Shown in pieces: positions 49,443 to 58,401 of a stretch of 64,000 bases of DNA. The position numbers and the translations under genes are program-made. Under the pieces are notes generated by a model. That model saw nothing but the letters and a program-made list of their open reading frames with translations, did no database searches and was not told the origin of the DNA. The DNA lies in contig JACIWL010000002.1 of assembly GCA_014360995.1 (NCBI GenBank), positions 33,308 through 97,307 of the forward strand. Direction: 5' to 3'. Positions within the stretch are counted from its first letter, which is position 1, and the number at the start of each line of letters is the position of its first letter. The stretch is from Candidatus Bipolaricaulota bacterium (GTDB lineage Bacteria > Bipolaricaulota > Bipolaricaulia > Bipolaricaulales > Bipolaricaulaceae).

Positions 49443-50738
49443 ATGGAAGAGCAGGAGATCAATCTTGCTGACTATTTTTGGATTCTTTGGCGGAGGAAAT
49501 GGATTGTCATTTTGACCTTCCTAGTGGCAGTTGTCCTGGCTTTTTTGGTCGCCCGTTTGCAGCCCAAGCAATATGAAGTCACAACTAGCCTGGTGATCAT
49601 GCCGCCCTTGGCCCAAGAGGTTGGAGGAAGGCTCAGTGGACCTGTATTCTCACCGGAAACCTATAAGAATTTGGCCCTAGCCAGAGACCTTTTAGAGGAA
49701 GTGATCAGAGAAATCGACCCTAGGCGGGAACGATACACCGTCGAGGGAATCCAGGAAGCCATGAAGGTCACGGTCGAACAAACTGCGGCCAAGGATTTCC
49801 CTGGACAGTTTCCACTTTACCTCCGCGTAACTTTTAGGGGCACGAAACCCCAGGAACTCCGGACCCTTGCGGAAAGCTGGGCCAAACACTTTATCGCCCG
49901 TAACGCCGAGATCTTCACCACTAAAACAGCCCAGTCCTTTGAGTACGTCCTTGAAGCCTTCAATCAAGTGGAACAAGAGCTTCTCGCTAAAGAGGGGGAG
50001 CGAGTAGAGCTTTTACAGAATAATCCTGTCCAAGTCCTAGAAGCCGAGGTAGCTGTACTACAGCGAGAATACGAAAGCTACTTGCGCGACTTACAACAAA
50101 AACGAAATGAGCTCGTCAGCAAAGAGGCCACGCTCTCTGCCCTGCAAGCCAGGCTTGCCGAAGAGCCGGAGTTTCTGGTTTTGGAAAGGAGCGTCTCCAA
50201 CGAAGCCCTGTGGAACTTCCTTGCCCAGGGAACCGATCCTCAAAAGCTGGCCACCTTGCCCTCCCTGGTCCTTCAGGACCAGCAACTGAACTCGGTGCAC
50301 ATGAGCCTTCGGGCCCAGTTGGCTTCCACCCAGGTGGCCGTAGAAACCCTGCGCCGAGAAATAGCCCACCTGGAGGAGGCTCTTACCGTTACGGAAAAGG
50401 CTTTACTGGAGAAACAGGCTAGCTTAGTTGAGCTCAAAACAAGAATTGAGCAGATCGATCGAGATATTTCCGTGCTAAAGGGATTTTATACCACTCTGGC
50501 AAGCAGGCTTCAGGATGCAAGGCTGGCCAAGGCTGAGACGGCCGCTTGCATTCGCCTTGTGGAAGCTCCGGTAACTCCGACCCGGCCCGTCGGCACCAGG
50601 CTAAGCCTGAGTTTGGCTACCGCGGGAGTCCTGGGGCTTTTCCTGGGGGTATTCCTGGCCTTCTTCCTCCACTGGCTCCAGACCGGGCCCCGACCCGAGG
50701 AAAAGACCGGGACAGAAAACCCAAAGCCTGAAGCTTGA
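49443..50738 (+). CDS. Wzz-type polysaccharide chain-length regulator (no kinase domain)
   Basis: The 431-residue inner-membrane protein has an N-terminal Wzz segment ('EINLADYFWILWRRKWIVIL', then a membrane helix at residues about 20-38), a long periplasmic coiled-coil region ('EAEVAVLQREYESYLRDLQQ') and a second membrane helix near residues 390-412 preceded by a Pro-rich motif ('VEAPVTPTRPVGTRL'). It ends soon after, with no tyrosine kinase domain. It should set glycan chain length together with the Wzx and Wzy proteins at 57-61 kb. Confidence 0.88.
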   Translation: MEEQEINLADYFWILWRRKWIVILTFLVAVVLAFLVARLQPKQYEVTTSLVIMPPLAQEVGGRLSGPVFSPETYKNLALARDLLEEVIREIDPRRERYTVEGIQEAMKVTVEQTAAKDFPGQFPLYLRVTFRGTKPQELRTLAESWAKHFIARNAEIFTTKTAQSFEYVLEAFNQVEQELLAKEGERVELLQNNPVQVLEAEVAVLQREYESYLRDLQQKRNELVSKEATLSALQARLAEEPEFLVLERSVSNEALWNFLAQGTDPQKLATLPSLVLQDQQLNSVHMSLRAQLASTQVAVETLRREIAHLEEALTVTEKALLEKQASLVELKTRIEQIDRDISVLKGFYTTLASRLQDARLAKAETAACIRLVEAPVTPTRPVGTRLSLSLATAGVLGLFLGVFLAFFLHWLQTGPRPEEKTGTENPKPEA

Positions 50739-50896
50739 ATCCACTGGCTTCCTGGATTCCTCGCACATGGCCCTGCGGAGAGCGGCCCTGGGAGAATGCG
50801 GTAAGGGGCTAATGAAAAGAAGCGAAGCGTCGGCCAAGAAGATGACCCACAAAAGACGCCTGCAGGACCAGGGGGAGAAAGTACGAGGCTGGTGGA

Positions 50897-51106
50897 GTGC
50901 GAGAGCACTGGATCACCGACCCTGAGCGAAAGGAAGCGGACTTCTATGTGCGGGACGAAAGAGGCCTGCTCTGCCTCATCGAACCCTACCCTTCGGGGAC
51001 TTACCGCTCCCTGGTCCTTCCCGGCTTTTGGCTGAAGGTGGACTGGCTCTGGCAGGAGCCTTTGCCCACGGTGCTCAAGACGCTAAAAGAGCTTGGACCG
51101 CTTTGA
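50897..51106 (+). pseudogene. Uma2/DUF820 nuclease family, C-terminal remnant
   Basis: The 69 residues match only the last third of Uma2-family (restriction-endonuclease-fold) proteins: 'EHWITDPERKEADFYVRDE' and 'RSLVLPGFWLKVDWLW', where full proteins are about 190 residues. The preceding in-frame sequence still reads 'YEAGGVREHWI' but breaks up further upstream, and the catalytic core is absent. The 158 bases before it hold no other recognisable gene. Confidence 0.7.
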
Positions 51107-51144
51107 TGTCGTTCGGGCAAGGATGCATATAATCTAGGGAGCCA

Positions 51145-51399
51145 ATGGGGGATAGAGCAAGTTTTCGAGACCGCATAGTAATCGATCCTAAAATCCGGTT
51201 TGGGAAGCCGTGTGTGGCCGGGACCAGAATTCTTGTCGAAGATGTGCTTGAGTTAGTCTAAGAAGGCATACCCTTTAGTGAGATTGTCGAAAGGCATTAT
51301 CCAGATTTAGAGATTGAGGATGTCAAGGCCTGTGTGAGGTACGCTACCGAACTGGTTCTCTCTGAGCAGATTTTTACCGAGGTGATTGGAGATCTATGA
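51145..51399 (+). pseudogene. DUF433 (VapB-like antitoxin) gene with in-frame stop
   Basis: Reading from ATG 51145, 85 codons give 'RIVIDPKIRFGKPCVAGTRI', 'LVEDVLELV', a TAA at 51259, then 'EGIPFSEIVERHYPDLEIED' up to TGA 51397. This is the full DUF433 domain, with the stop replacing one codon of the 'ELVxEG' helix (for example GAA or CAA to TAA). The usual PIN-like toxin partner is absent. It is too interrupted for the ORF track. Confidence 0.8.
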
Positions 51400-51689
51400 A
51401 AATTGCGATCATAGGAATGGGGTATGTGGGGTTAACCACGGCCGTGGCCTTGGCCTGTGTTGGCCATCGTGTGGTGGGGGTGGAGAAGCTCAGCCAAGGT
51501 CTATTTCCTTTTCGGGTAAGAATTTCCGTTCATCGAGGCAGGTCCCAAAATTTTGGGAAGGGGATTAAAAGGCCCCGGTGTGAGCCCGGGGGAGAGGGTG
51601 CAGCTCGGGATCGCGGTTCTTTACTCCACGGCGTTGAAAGCCAGCCGTATTGGAAAAGCAGTGCCGAGGGCCTAAGGTTGGAGGCTTGA
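51396..51689 (+). pseudogene. UDP-glucose/nucleotide-sugar dehydrogenase, N-terminal remnant
   Basis: The first 30 residues are a perfect dehydrogenase Rossmann start: 'MKIAIIGMGYVGLTTAVALA' and 'CVGHRVVGVE'. After about residue 40 the frame slips. Another frame reads 'EFPFIEAGPKILGRGLK', matching the region near the 'PfyEPGLeell' motif of the family. Nothing of the catalytic or C-terminal domains remains, so this is a fragment of about 60 codons. It is followed two bases later by an intact related gene. Confidence 0.7.
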
Positions 51690-51690
51690 A

Positions 51691-53007
51691 ATGTCACAGT
51701 GCAAAGAAGAACTACTACAAAAAATCAGGGACCATACGGCGATAGTAGGGGTAGTCGGCCTGGGGTATGTAGGCCTTCCCTTCGCCGTGGAGAAGGCCAA
51801 GGTAGGTTTTCGTGTCATCGGAGTGGAACAGAACCCAGTTCGAGCTGCTAAAGTCAATCGGGGAGAGAATTATATCAGCGACGTCCGGGATGAAGAGCTT
51901 CGGGAACTTGTGGCTCGAGGTCTCATTTGTGCCGAAACTGATTTTAAGCGCGTTCCCGAAATGGACGTGATCGTGATTTGCGTTCCAACTCCCCTCACCA
52001 AGAACTTAACCCCTGACCTCCAATATGTGGAAAAGGTCACCAGGGAAATTGCCGCCCGCCTTAGACCAGGCCAACTTGTTAGCCTCGAATCCACTACTTA
52101 CCCGGGAACCACCGAAGAACTCATGCTCCCCATCTTGGAAAGCTCCGGTCTCAAAGTCGAACAGGACTTTTTCCTTGTCCATTCTCCCGAACGGGTCGAT
52201 CCCGGGAACAAGCGCTACACCACGAGGAACACCTGCAAGGTGGTGGGCGGGGTGGGGCCAGCTTCGCTGGAAGTGGGGGTAGCTTTTTATTCCCAGACCG
52301 TGGAGCGAGTGATCCCTGTTTCCAGCGCCAAAGTGGCCGAGCTGGTTAAGGTCTTCGAGAACACTTTCCGGGCGGTGAACATCGCCCTGGTAAACGAGCT
52401 GGCTCTCCTCTGCGACCGGATGGGCCTTAACGTCTGGGAGGTCTTGGAGGCGGCCTTCACGAAGCCCTTTGGAATTATGCCCTTCTGGCCCGGTCCAGGT
52501 GTGGGCGGTCACTGTATCCCTGTCGACCCACACTACCTTGAATGGAAGGCCAAGGAACTGAACTTCAACACCCATTTCATCGCCCTGGCGGGGGAAATCA
52601 ACAGACGAATGCCCGAATTTGTCAAAGACAAAGCATTCCGCATCCTCAATAAATTAGGAATAGCCCCTTCCAAAGCCAAAATCCTCGTCTTGGGCGTAGC
52701 CTATAAGAAAGACCTCGACGATGTCCGCGAATCGCCGGCTATAGAAGTGATCCGCCTCCTCCGCGAATACGGAGCCGCGGTGGTCTATCATGATCCCTAT
52801 GTGCCAAAAATCCGAATAGAAGAGCGAGAGATGGAAAGCGTTCCCTTGACCGAGGAGCTTCTCCGAGCTCAAGACTTGGTGATCATCACTACAGACCATA
52901 GCTGTATTGATTACCCCTGGGTGGTAAAGCACGCCCGCCACGTTTTTGATACCCGCAACGCCACCAAACAAGTAAAGGAATACCGAGAAAAAATAACGTT
53001 GCTATGA
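51691..53007 (+). CDS. wbpA: UDP-N-acetylglucosamine 6-dehydrogenase (WbpA-like)
   Basis: This 438-residue UDP-sugar dehydrogenase has 'VVGLGYVGLPFAVEKAKVGF' (NAD loop), 'VICVPTPLTKNLTPDLQYVE', 'LESTTYPGTTEE', the catalytic Cys in 'WPGPGVGGHCIPVDPHYLEW' and 'VLGVAYKKDLDDVRESPAIE'. The 'TPL...PDL' and 'SPERVDPGN' spellings are typical of the UDP-GlcNAc (WbpA/WecC) branch rather than UDP-Glc. It is the first of five genes that in Pseudomonas aeruginosa O5 make UDP-ManNAc3NAcA, in nearly the same order here. It overlaps the next gene by four bases. Confidence 0.9.
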   Translation: MSQCKEELLQKIRDHTAIVGVVGLGYVGLPFAVEKAKVGFRVIGVEQNPVRAAKVNRGENYISDVRDEELRELVARGLICAETDFKRVPEMDVIVICVPTPLTKNLTPDLQYVEKVTREIAARLRPGQLVSLESTTYPGTTEELMLPILESSGLKVEQDFFLVHSPERVDPGNKRYTTRNTCKVVGGVGPASLEVGVAFYSQTVERVIPVSSAKVAELVKVFENTFRAVNIALVNELALLCDRMGLNVWEVLEAAFTKPFGIMPFWPGPGVGGHCIPVDPHYLEWKAKELNFNTHFIALAGEINRRMPEFVKDKAFRILNKLGIAPSKAKILVLGVAYKKDLDDVRESPAIEVIRLLREYGAAVVYHDPYVPKIRIEEREMESVPLTEELLRAQDLVIITTDHSCIDYPWVVKHARHVFDTRNATKQVKEYREKITLL

Positions 53008-53948
53008 AAGTCGGGCTTATTGGCGCAGGAGGGTGGGGTAAAAATCTGGCCCAGAAGCTCCACGAGCTTGGAGCCTTAGGAGCAATTGCCGAGATCCGGC
53101 CCGAGGTAAGAGAGGAGTTGAAATTTCGCTACCCCTACATCCCCATTTACCCGGACCACCGATTCCTTTTGGAGTCTGATCTCCCAGCCGTGGTGATCGC
53201 CACCCCTGCGGCTACCCATTACGCCCTGACCAAAGAGGCCTTGTTTTCTGGAAAGCACGTCTTTGTGGAGAAACCCCTCGCTCTCTCTCCCAAGGAAGCT
53301 CAGGAGCTAGCGGAAATCTCCGAGAGCCTTGGCAAGATCTTGATGGTAGGCCATCTTTTGCTGTATCAGCCTGCTATTCGATTCATCAAGGATTTTTTGA
53401 ACTCGGGCAACTTAGGGGAAATTTGGAGTCTTCATCATGAGCGGCTAAACCTTGGCAAAGTTCGCACAGTGGAAAATGCCCTTTGGAGCTTGGGAATCCA
53501 CGATGTAGCCGTACTTCTTTTCCTTGTGGGAAGATATCCCCAAAGAATTCAAGCGTGGGGGCATGCGGTCCTTCAGCCGGAAGTGGAGGATGACGTCTAC
53601 TTACACCTCTCTTTTTCCGGCGGACTTCAGGCCCATATCCACTCCTCCTGGCTTTGGCCGGAGAAGTGCCGTCGGCTGATAATAATTGGGAGTAAGGGGA
53701 TGCTGGTTTTTGATGAAGTGGCACAAACCGTGGTATTCCATCGAAAGTATGTGACGCCCGATCTTGTCCACCATGACGAAGGCTCAGAAATCGTCTTTCA
53801 TAATGCCGATGAGCCCTTAAAGCTCGAGCTCCAACATTTCTTAGAATGCCTAATGGAGGGAAAACGCCCCCTTTCCGACGGGAAGAGCGCGGTGGAGGTA
53901 ACAAAAGTCTTGGAAGAGGCGACTCGTCAGCTCAGGAGGTGCCGGTGA
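53004..53948 (+). CDS. wbpB: Gfo/Idh/MocA oxidoreductase (WbpB-like, 3-oxidation step)
   Basis: This 314-residue NAD(P)-dependent oxidoreductase has an N-terminal '[20 protein letters not shown]' loop, '[31 protein letters not shown]' (the EKP catalytic Lys) and '[16 protein letters not shown]'. WbpB-type enzymes oxidise C3 of UDP-GlcNAcA to give the 3-keto intermediate used by the next aminotransferase. The position right after the WbpA-like gene supports this assignment. It overlaps the acetyltransferase start by four bases. Confidence 0.88.
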   Translation: MKVGLIGAGGWGKNLAQKLHELGALGAIAEIRPEVREELKFRYPYIPIYPDHRFLLESDLPAVVIATPAATHYALTKEALFSGKHVFVEKPLALSPKEAQELAEISESLGKILMVGHLLLYQPAIRFIKDFLNSGNLGEIWSLHHERLNLGKVRTVENALWSLGIHDVAVLLFLVGRYPQRIQAWGHAVLQPEVEDDVYLHLSFSGGLQAHIHSSWLWPEKCRRLIIIGSKGMLVFDEVAQTVVFHRKYVTPDLVHHDEGSEIVFHNADEPLKLELQHFLECLMEGKRPLSDGKSAVEVTKVLEEATRQLRRCR

Positions 53949-54541
53949 GCGAGTATTTCGTTCACGAGTCGGCTTATGTAGACCCTGGAGCAAAGATTGG
54001 GAAAAACACAAAAATATGGCACTTTTGCCACATCATGGCTGGAGCGGAGATTGGGGAAAACTGTACCTTAGGCCAAAATGTATTCGTGGCCAAAAACGTA
54101 AAGATAGGCAACAACGTAAAGATTCAAAACAACGTCTCGGTATACGAGGGCGTGATCCTGGAGGATTACGTGTTCTGCGGGCCAAGCTGCGTGTTCACCA
54201 ACGTCAAAACCCCGCGCTCGGCCTTCCCCCGCAATAGAAGCGAGGACTATATTCCCACCATTGTCAAGCGGGGGGCAACAATCGGGGCCAACGCCACCAT
54301 AATTTGCGGAGTGACCATTGGGGAGTGGGCTTTTGTGGCGGCTGGAGCTGTGGTTACCAAGGATGTTCCGCCATATGCGTTGGTAGCCGGGGTTCCGGCG
54401 CGTATTGTGGGCTGGGCCTGTCGGTGTGGGGTCCGCCTGAAGGAGGAAGGTTCCCGCTTCATCTGCCCAAGCTGTGGTCGTCGGTACCGAAAAGAGGGGA
54501 ATGGGCTTGTGCTCGAAGGTGGAGAAAAGGACGAAATATGA
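53945..54541 (+). CDS. wbpD: WbpD-like UDP-amino-sugar N-acetyltransferase with C-terminal zinc ribbon
   Basis: From GTG 53945 there are 198 residues: a left-handed beta-helix acyltransferase ('[20 protein letters not shown]', '[20 protein letters not shown]', '[20 protein letters not shown]', '[21 protein letters not shown]'). The last 45 residues add a four-Cys ribbon ('[11 protein letters not shown]', '[10 protein letters not shown]'). WbpD/WlbB enzymes acetylate the 3-amino group using acetyl-CoA. The zinc-ribbon tail also occurs in some homologues and may bind metal. The track start at 53846 is shadow of the previous gene. Confidence 0.88.
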   Translation: MSEYFVHESAYVDPGAKIGKNTKIWHFCHIMAGAEIGENCTLGQNVFVAKNVKIGNNVKIQNNVSVYEGVILEDYVFCGPSCVFTNVKTPRSAFPRNRSEDYIPTIVKRGATIGANATIICGVTIGEWAFVAAGAVVTKDVPPYALVAGVPARIVGWACRCGVRLKEEGSRFICPSCGRRYRKEGNGLVLEGGEKDEI

Positions 54542-55686
54542 GCGAGACCCAAAATCAAAGGATCCCGATCCTAGATCTTCGGCGCCAATACCAGTCCATA
54601 AAGTCTGAAATCGACCAAGCTATACAGCGGGTGGTGGAGTCAGGCCGGTTCATCCTGGGCCCGGAGGTGGAATCTTTCGAAGCCGAGATCGCCGCCTATC
54701 TTGGGGTACCGCACGCTATTGGTGTAGCCAGCGGTACCGATGCCCTTCTCCTTGCCCTCAAAGCCCTGGGAATCGGCCCAGGTGACGCCGTGATCGTCCC
54801 AAGCTTCACTTTCTTCGCCACCGCGGGGGTTGTGGCTAATGTGGGGGCAACCCCGATCTTTGCCGACATAGATCCGCTGACGTTCAATATCAGTCCTGCT
54901 TCCATTTCCGCTGCTTTAAAAGCTGGCACTCCGCGCCGCGAGCGGGTCAAAGCGATCATCCCCGTTCACCTCTACGGCCAGATGGCCGACATGGACGAGA
55001 TCATGGCCATCGCCCATAAATTTGGCCTTTATGTCGTTGAGGATGCGGCCCAGGCCATCGGCGCGGAGTACAATGGCAAAAAAGCTGGGACCATTGGCCA
55101 CATTGGCTGTTTCAGTTTCTTTCCCACCAAGAACCTTGGCGCCTACGGCGACGGCGGGTTGGTGGTGACGAGCGATGATGAGCTCGCTGAGAGGATACGG
55201 ATGCTCCGAGTGCACGGTTCTAAGCCCAAGTACTACCACCACTTAGTGGGGACCAATTCCCGGCTGGACGCCCTGCAAGCGGCCATATTGCGAGCCAAGC
55301 TCCCGCACCTTGCCGAGTGGACCAGGGCCCGCCAGAGAATAGCCGACCGCTACGACGAGTTGCTTCGTGGCATCAAGAGCATTAGGTTGCCTTACCGGGC
55401 GCCGAACCGAACCCACATTTTCCACCAGTACACGGTACGAGTTTTAGGAGGAAAACGCGATGCTCTTCGGGATCACCTGGCGGCGCAGGGAATTGGCACT
55501 GAGGTCTATTACCCGCTTCCTTTACATCTCCAGCCGTGTTTTCGCCACCTGGGCTACCGGGAAGGAGATCTTCCCGAAAGCGAGCGGGCAAGCCGCGAGG
55601 TATTGTCGCTCCCGATGTTCCCGGAGCTTACAAGAGAGGAACAAGACCGAGTAGTAGAAGCAATAAGGGATTTTTTCGAGCAATGA
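54538..55686 (+). CDS. wbpE: DegT/DnrJ/EryC1 aminotransferase (WbpE-like)
   Basis: From ATG 54538 there are 382 residues of a PLP-dependent sugar aminotransferase: '[20 protein letters not shown]', '[20 protein letters not shown]' (phosphate binding), '[20 protein letters not shown]', '[17 protein letters not shown]' with the PLP Lys, and '[21 protein letters not shown]'. WbpE transfers an amino group from glutamate to C3 of the 3-keto sugar. It is the fourth step in the same pathway as its neighbours. It overlaps genes on both sides by four bases. Confidence 0.9.
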   Translation: MSETQNQRIPILDLRRQYQSIKSEIDQAIQRVVESGRFILGPEVESFEAEIAAYLGVPHAIGVASGTDALLLALKALGIGPGDAVIVPSFTFFATAGVVANVGATPIFADIDPLTFNISPASISAALKAGTPRRERVKAIIPVHLYGQMADMDEIMAIAHKFGLYVVEDAAQAIGAEYNGKKAGTIGHIGCFSFFPTKNLGAYGDGGLVVTSDDELAERIRMLRVHGSKPKYYHHLVGTNSRLDALQAAILRAKLPHLAEWTRARQRIADRYDELLRGIKSIRLPYRAPNRTHIFHQYTVRVLGGKRDALRDHLAAQGIGTEVYYPLPLHLQPCFRHLGYREGDLPESERASREVLSLPMFPELTREEQDRVVEAIRDFFEQ

Positions 55687-55997
55687 GCGCGAAGGATCTC
55701 CTGATCGAAGTGGTGGAGATAAAGGGGCATTGCCCCGTTTACAGCTTGGGATTCAAATTCTGGATTAAAGAAGGTTTTAAGCTTTATAGCCAGAGCCCAC
55801 TTTGTATGCATTCCCTCTCGGCCATCATCCCCTACTACGTGGCGTTGAGCCGCGGCGTCGATCCTATAAGTTTGGGTCTCTCCCAAAAAGAGGATACGGC
55901 CTACGTACAGTGCCTTGATCCCTGTGAGTATACGGGCGGGGGCACTGTGGTCTTCGCCATTATCCTCCCTAAAGATGGCCAACATGAAAATCGCTGA
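55683..55997 (+). CDS. TIGR04076-like small protein inside the sugar pathway
   Basis: From ATG 55683 there are 104 residues: 'LLIEVVEIKGHCPVYSLGFKFWI', 'PLCMHSLSAIIPYYVALSRGVDP', 'AYVQCLDPCEYTGGGTVVFAI'. The Cys pattern (one at GHCP, one at LCMHS, two in CLDPC) and length match the TIGR04076 family, whose function I do not know. It overlaps the aminotransferase stop by four bases and the wecB-like start by 14, so it is firmly inside the operon. The track start at 55536 is shadow. Confidence 0.7.
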   Translation: MSAKDLLIEVVEIKGHCPVYSLGFKFWIKEGFKLYSQSPLCMHSLSAIIPYYVALSRGVDPISLGLSQKEDTAYVQCLDPCEYTGGGTVVFAIILPKDGQHENR

Positions 55998-57051
55998 CGT
56001 TGTGGGAGCAAGACCCCAATTCATAAAGCTCGCCCCCGTTCTCAAGGCCATTGAGCGCCACAATAGGGACCACCCGGATCGCCCGATCCACGAGGTCCTT
56101 GTTCACACCGGCCAACATTACGACTACGAGATGTCCCAGGTCTTTTTCGACGAGCTCGGCTTAAAAGCCCCGGATTATCACTTGGGCGTGGGCTCTGGAA
56201 CCCACGCCTACCAGACCGGGGAGATGCTCAAGCGGGTTGAGGATGTACTCCTCAAGGAAAAGCCCGATCTGGTTATGGTCTACGGGGACACCAACAGCAC
56301 CCTGGCGGGAGCCCTGGCAGCCGCCAAACTCCATATCCCCGTGGCCCACGTGGAGGCCGGACTACGGAGTTTCAACCGTAGGATGCCCGAGGAGATCAAC
56401 CGGGTGCTGACCGACCACTTGAGCGACCTGCTCTTTTGCCCCACACAGACTGCGGTGGAGAACCTCAAACGGGAGGGCATCACGGAGGGGGTGCATCTGG
56501 TTGGGGACGTGATGTACGATGCGGTGCTCCAGTACGCCGAACTGGCCGAAGCGAAGTCAGAAATTCTCGGCCGCCTCGCCCTCAAGCCCAGAAGTTACGC
56601 TCTGGCCACCGTCCACCGCGCGGAGAACACCGACGATCCGGTGCGCCTCAAGGGGATCTTCCAGGGGCTGGCCGCGCTTGCCCAGGAAGGGCTCCCGGTG
56701 GTAGTTCCCTTGCACCCCCGTACCCGTAACGCGCTTTCTTCCCTTTCCATCTCCCAATCCTTGCCCCGCGATCTGCTTATTATTGAGCCGGTCTCCTACC
56801 TGGATATGCTCATCCTGGAGAAGAACGCCCGGGTGATTCTGACCGACTCGGGCGGGGTCCAGAAGGAGGCGTTCTTCTTCCGGGTGCCCTGCGTGACCCT
56901 CCGGGAGGAGACGGAGTGGGTGGAAACGGTGGAAACGGGATGGAACACTTTGGTGGGCTGTGCCCCAGAGCGCATCGTCAGGGCGGCATTGGAGGCTCAA
57001 GAAGGGATAGGATGCGCCTGGCCCTATGGAGACGGTCGGGCGGTGGACTAA
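55984..57051 (+). CDS. wecB: UDP-N-acetylglucosamine 2-epimerase family (WbpI/WecB-like)
   Basis: The 355-residue non-hydrolysing epimerase shows 'VVGARPQFIKLAPVLKAIE', 'VHTGQHYDYEMSQVFFDELG', 'VYGDTNSTLAGALAAAKLHIPVAHVEAGLRSF', 'PEEINRVLTDHLSDLLFCPT' and 'TDSGGVQKEAFFF'. In this cluster the likely substrate is UDP-2,3-diacetamido-glucuronic acid, epimerised at C2 (WbpI role); a WecB role making UDP-ManNAc is the alternative. Starts at 55975 or 55984 are both possible, as neither has a clear SD; the latter abuts the conserved strand. Confidence 0.92.
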   Translation: MKIADVVGARPQFIKLAPVLKAIERHNRDHPDRPIHEVLVHTGQHYDYEMSQVFFDELGLKAPDYHLGVGSGTHAYQTGEMLKRVEDVLLKEKPDLVMVYGDTNSTLAGALAAAKLHIPVAHVEAGLRSFNRRMPEEINRVLTDHLSDLLFCPTQTAVENLKREGITEGVHLVGDVMYDAVLQYAELAEAKSEILGRLALKPRSYALATVHRAENTDDPVRLKGIFQGLAALAQEGLPVVVPLHPRTRNALSSLSISQSLPRDLLIIEPVSYLDMLILEKNARVILTDSGGVQKEAFFFRVPCVTLREETEWVETVETGWNTLVGCAPERIVRAALEAQEGIGCAWPYGDGRAVD

Positions 57052-57072
57052 CCAAGGGGAGGCTAAGCACGT

Positions 57073-58401
57073 GTGAGAGTAACAGCAGTTTGGAGTTTGG
57101 GCAAAGAAAAATTCCTTAGACTCTTTCCTCGCGGGCGGTTTGTTCGTAATGTAGCCGTGCTCGCCGGAGGAAGTGCCTTGGGACAGGCAATCACTGTGCT
57201 TGTCTCACCCATTCTTACCCGCCTTTACTCGCCTGAGGATTTTGGCGTTTTTGGAGTCTATGCCGCCATCTTGGGGATTGTCACCGTAATCGCATCTTTG
57301 CGTTATGAGTATGCGATTCCTCTCCCTGAAGATGATGAAACAGCCGCCAATGTTTTGGTTCTTTGCTTTATGCTGCTATTTGGGATGACCACGCTGATAT
57401 GGATTCTTGTCTATGGATTGAAGAATCAGATCGTTGTTTGGACAAATGTCCCGGGGCTTAAACCTTACCTATGGCTTATCCCCTTGGGGATGTTTGGAGC
57501 TGGAACCTATCAAATTCTGAACTACTGGGCTATTAGAAAGCGCGATTTTCCCCGAATCGCTCGGACGAGGCTTAGCAGGGGCATAGGTCGGGCGGCCATT
57601 CAGGTCGGTGTCGGCTTTGCAAGCGCTGGTCCCCTTGGGCTCCTCTTGGGGCAACTGGCCGGCGAGACTGCAGGAAGTGCATCTCTGGGCCTGGCTGCTT
57701 GGAAAAAAGACAAGGCCCTTTTTAAGGCGGTCAGCTTGCGAATGATGCGCGAAGCCGGTGTTAAGTATAAGCGTTTTCCTCTATTTTCTAGTTGGGGAAG
57801 TCTTCTTAACGCTTTGGGATTACAGATTCCTCCCATTCTTTTTGCGGCTTTTTATGGGGCTCAAGTAGCAGGTTGGCTTGCTTTGGGTCAACGGGTGGTT
57901 GCGGCACCACTAAACATTGTGGTTGAGTCGGTGGCTCAGGTCTACTTTGGGGAAGCCGCCGGGCTACTCCGAAATGATCCCAAAGCGATGCGACGACTCT
58001 TTCTCAGGCTAACTGGTCGGCTCGCCCTCATCGGAGGGATCCCTGTAGTGGTTATCTGTGCTTTGGCCCCTCATTACTTCGCCTTTGTTTTTGGTTCAAC
58101 GTGGCAAATGGCGGGACGATATGTGCAAGTCCTAGGACCAATGTTTGCTATGTGGTTTACTATTGTTCCTCTTTCTCAAACTCTTAACATTTTAGAGCGA
58201 CAAGATCTACAACTTCTCTGGGATATGGCGCGTCTAATTTTAGTTTTGGGCATGCTCTTAGTGGGAAAAGTAATAGGCTTTTCTCATCTCACCGCTATTG
58301 TAACATACAGCTTAACCATGTTATTCGCTTATGTTGTCCTTTGGTTTTTGGTTTGGCAACAACTAATGCGCCTAAGTTGGCGTTTACAACAACATGGGTA
58401 G
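57073..58401 (+). CDS. Lipid-linked oligosaccharide flippase (Wzx/MATE-like)
   Basis: This 442-residue membrane protein has about 12-14 hydrophobic helices. The opening 'GRFVRNVAVLAGGSALGQAITVLVSPILTRLYSPEDFGVFGVY' is the hallmark of polysaccharide-biosynthesis flippases. It should flip the undecaprenyl-linked repeat unit across the membrane. GTG start with AAGGGGAGG upstream. Base composition drops clearly here toward AT, and this continues through the next two genes. It overlaps the glycosyltransferase by eight bases. Confidence 0.9.
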   Translation: MRVTAVWSLGKEKFLRLFPRGRFVRNVAVLAGGSALGQAITVLVSPILTRLYSPEDFGVFGVYAAILGIVTVIASLRYEYAIPLPEDDETAANVLVLCFMLLFGMTTLIWILVYGLKNQIVVWTNVPGLKPYLWLIPLGMFGAGTYQILNYWAIRKRDFPRIARTRLSRGIGRAAIQVGVGFASAGPLGLLLGQLAGETAGSASLGLAAWKKDKALFKAVSLRMMREAGVKYKRFPLFSSWGSLLNALGLQIPPILFAAFYGAQVAGWLALGQRVVAAPLNIVVESVAQVYFGEAAGLLRNDPKAMRRLFLRLTGRLALIGGIPVVVICALAPHYFAFVFGSTWQMAGRYVQVLGPMFAMWFTIVPLSQTLNILERQDLQLLWDMARLILVLGMLLVGKVIGFSHLTAIVTYSLTMLFAYVVLWFLVWQQLMRLSWRLQQHG

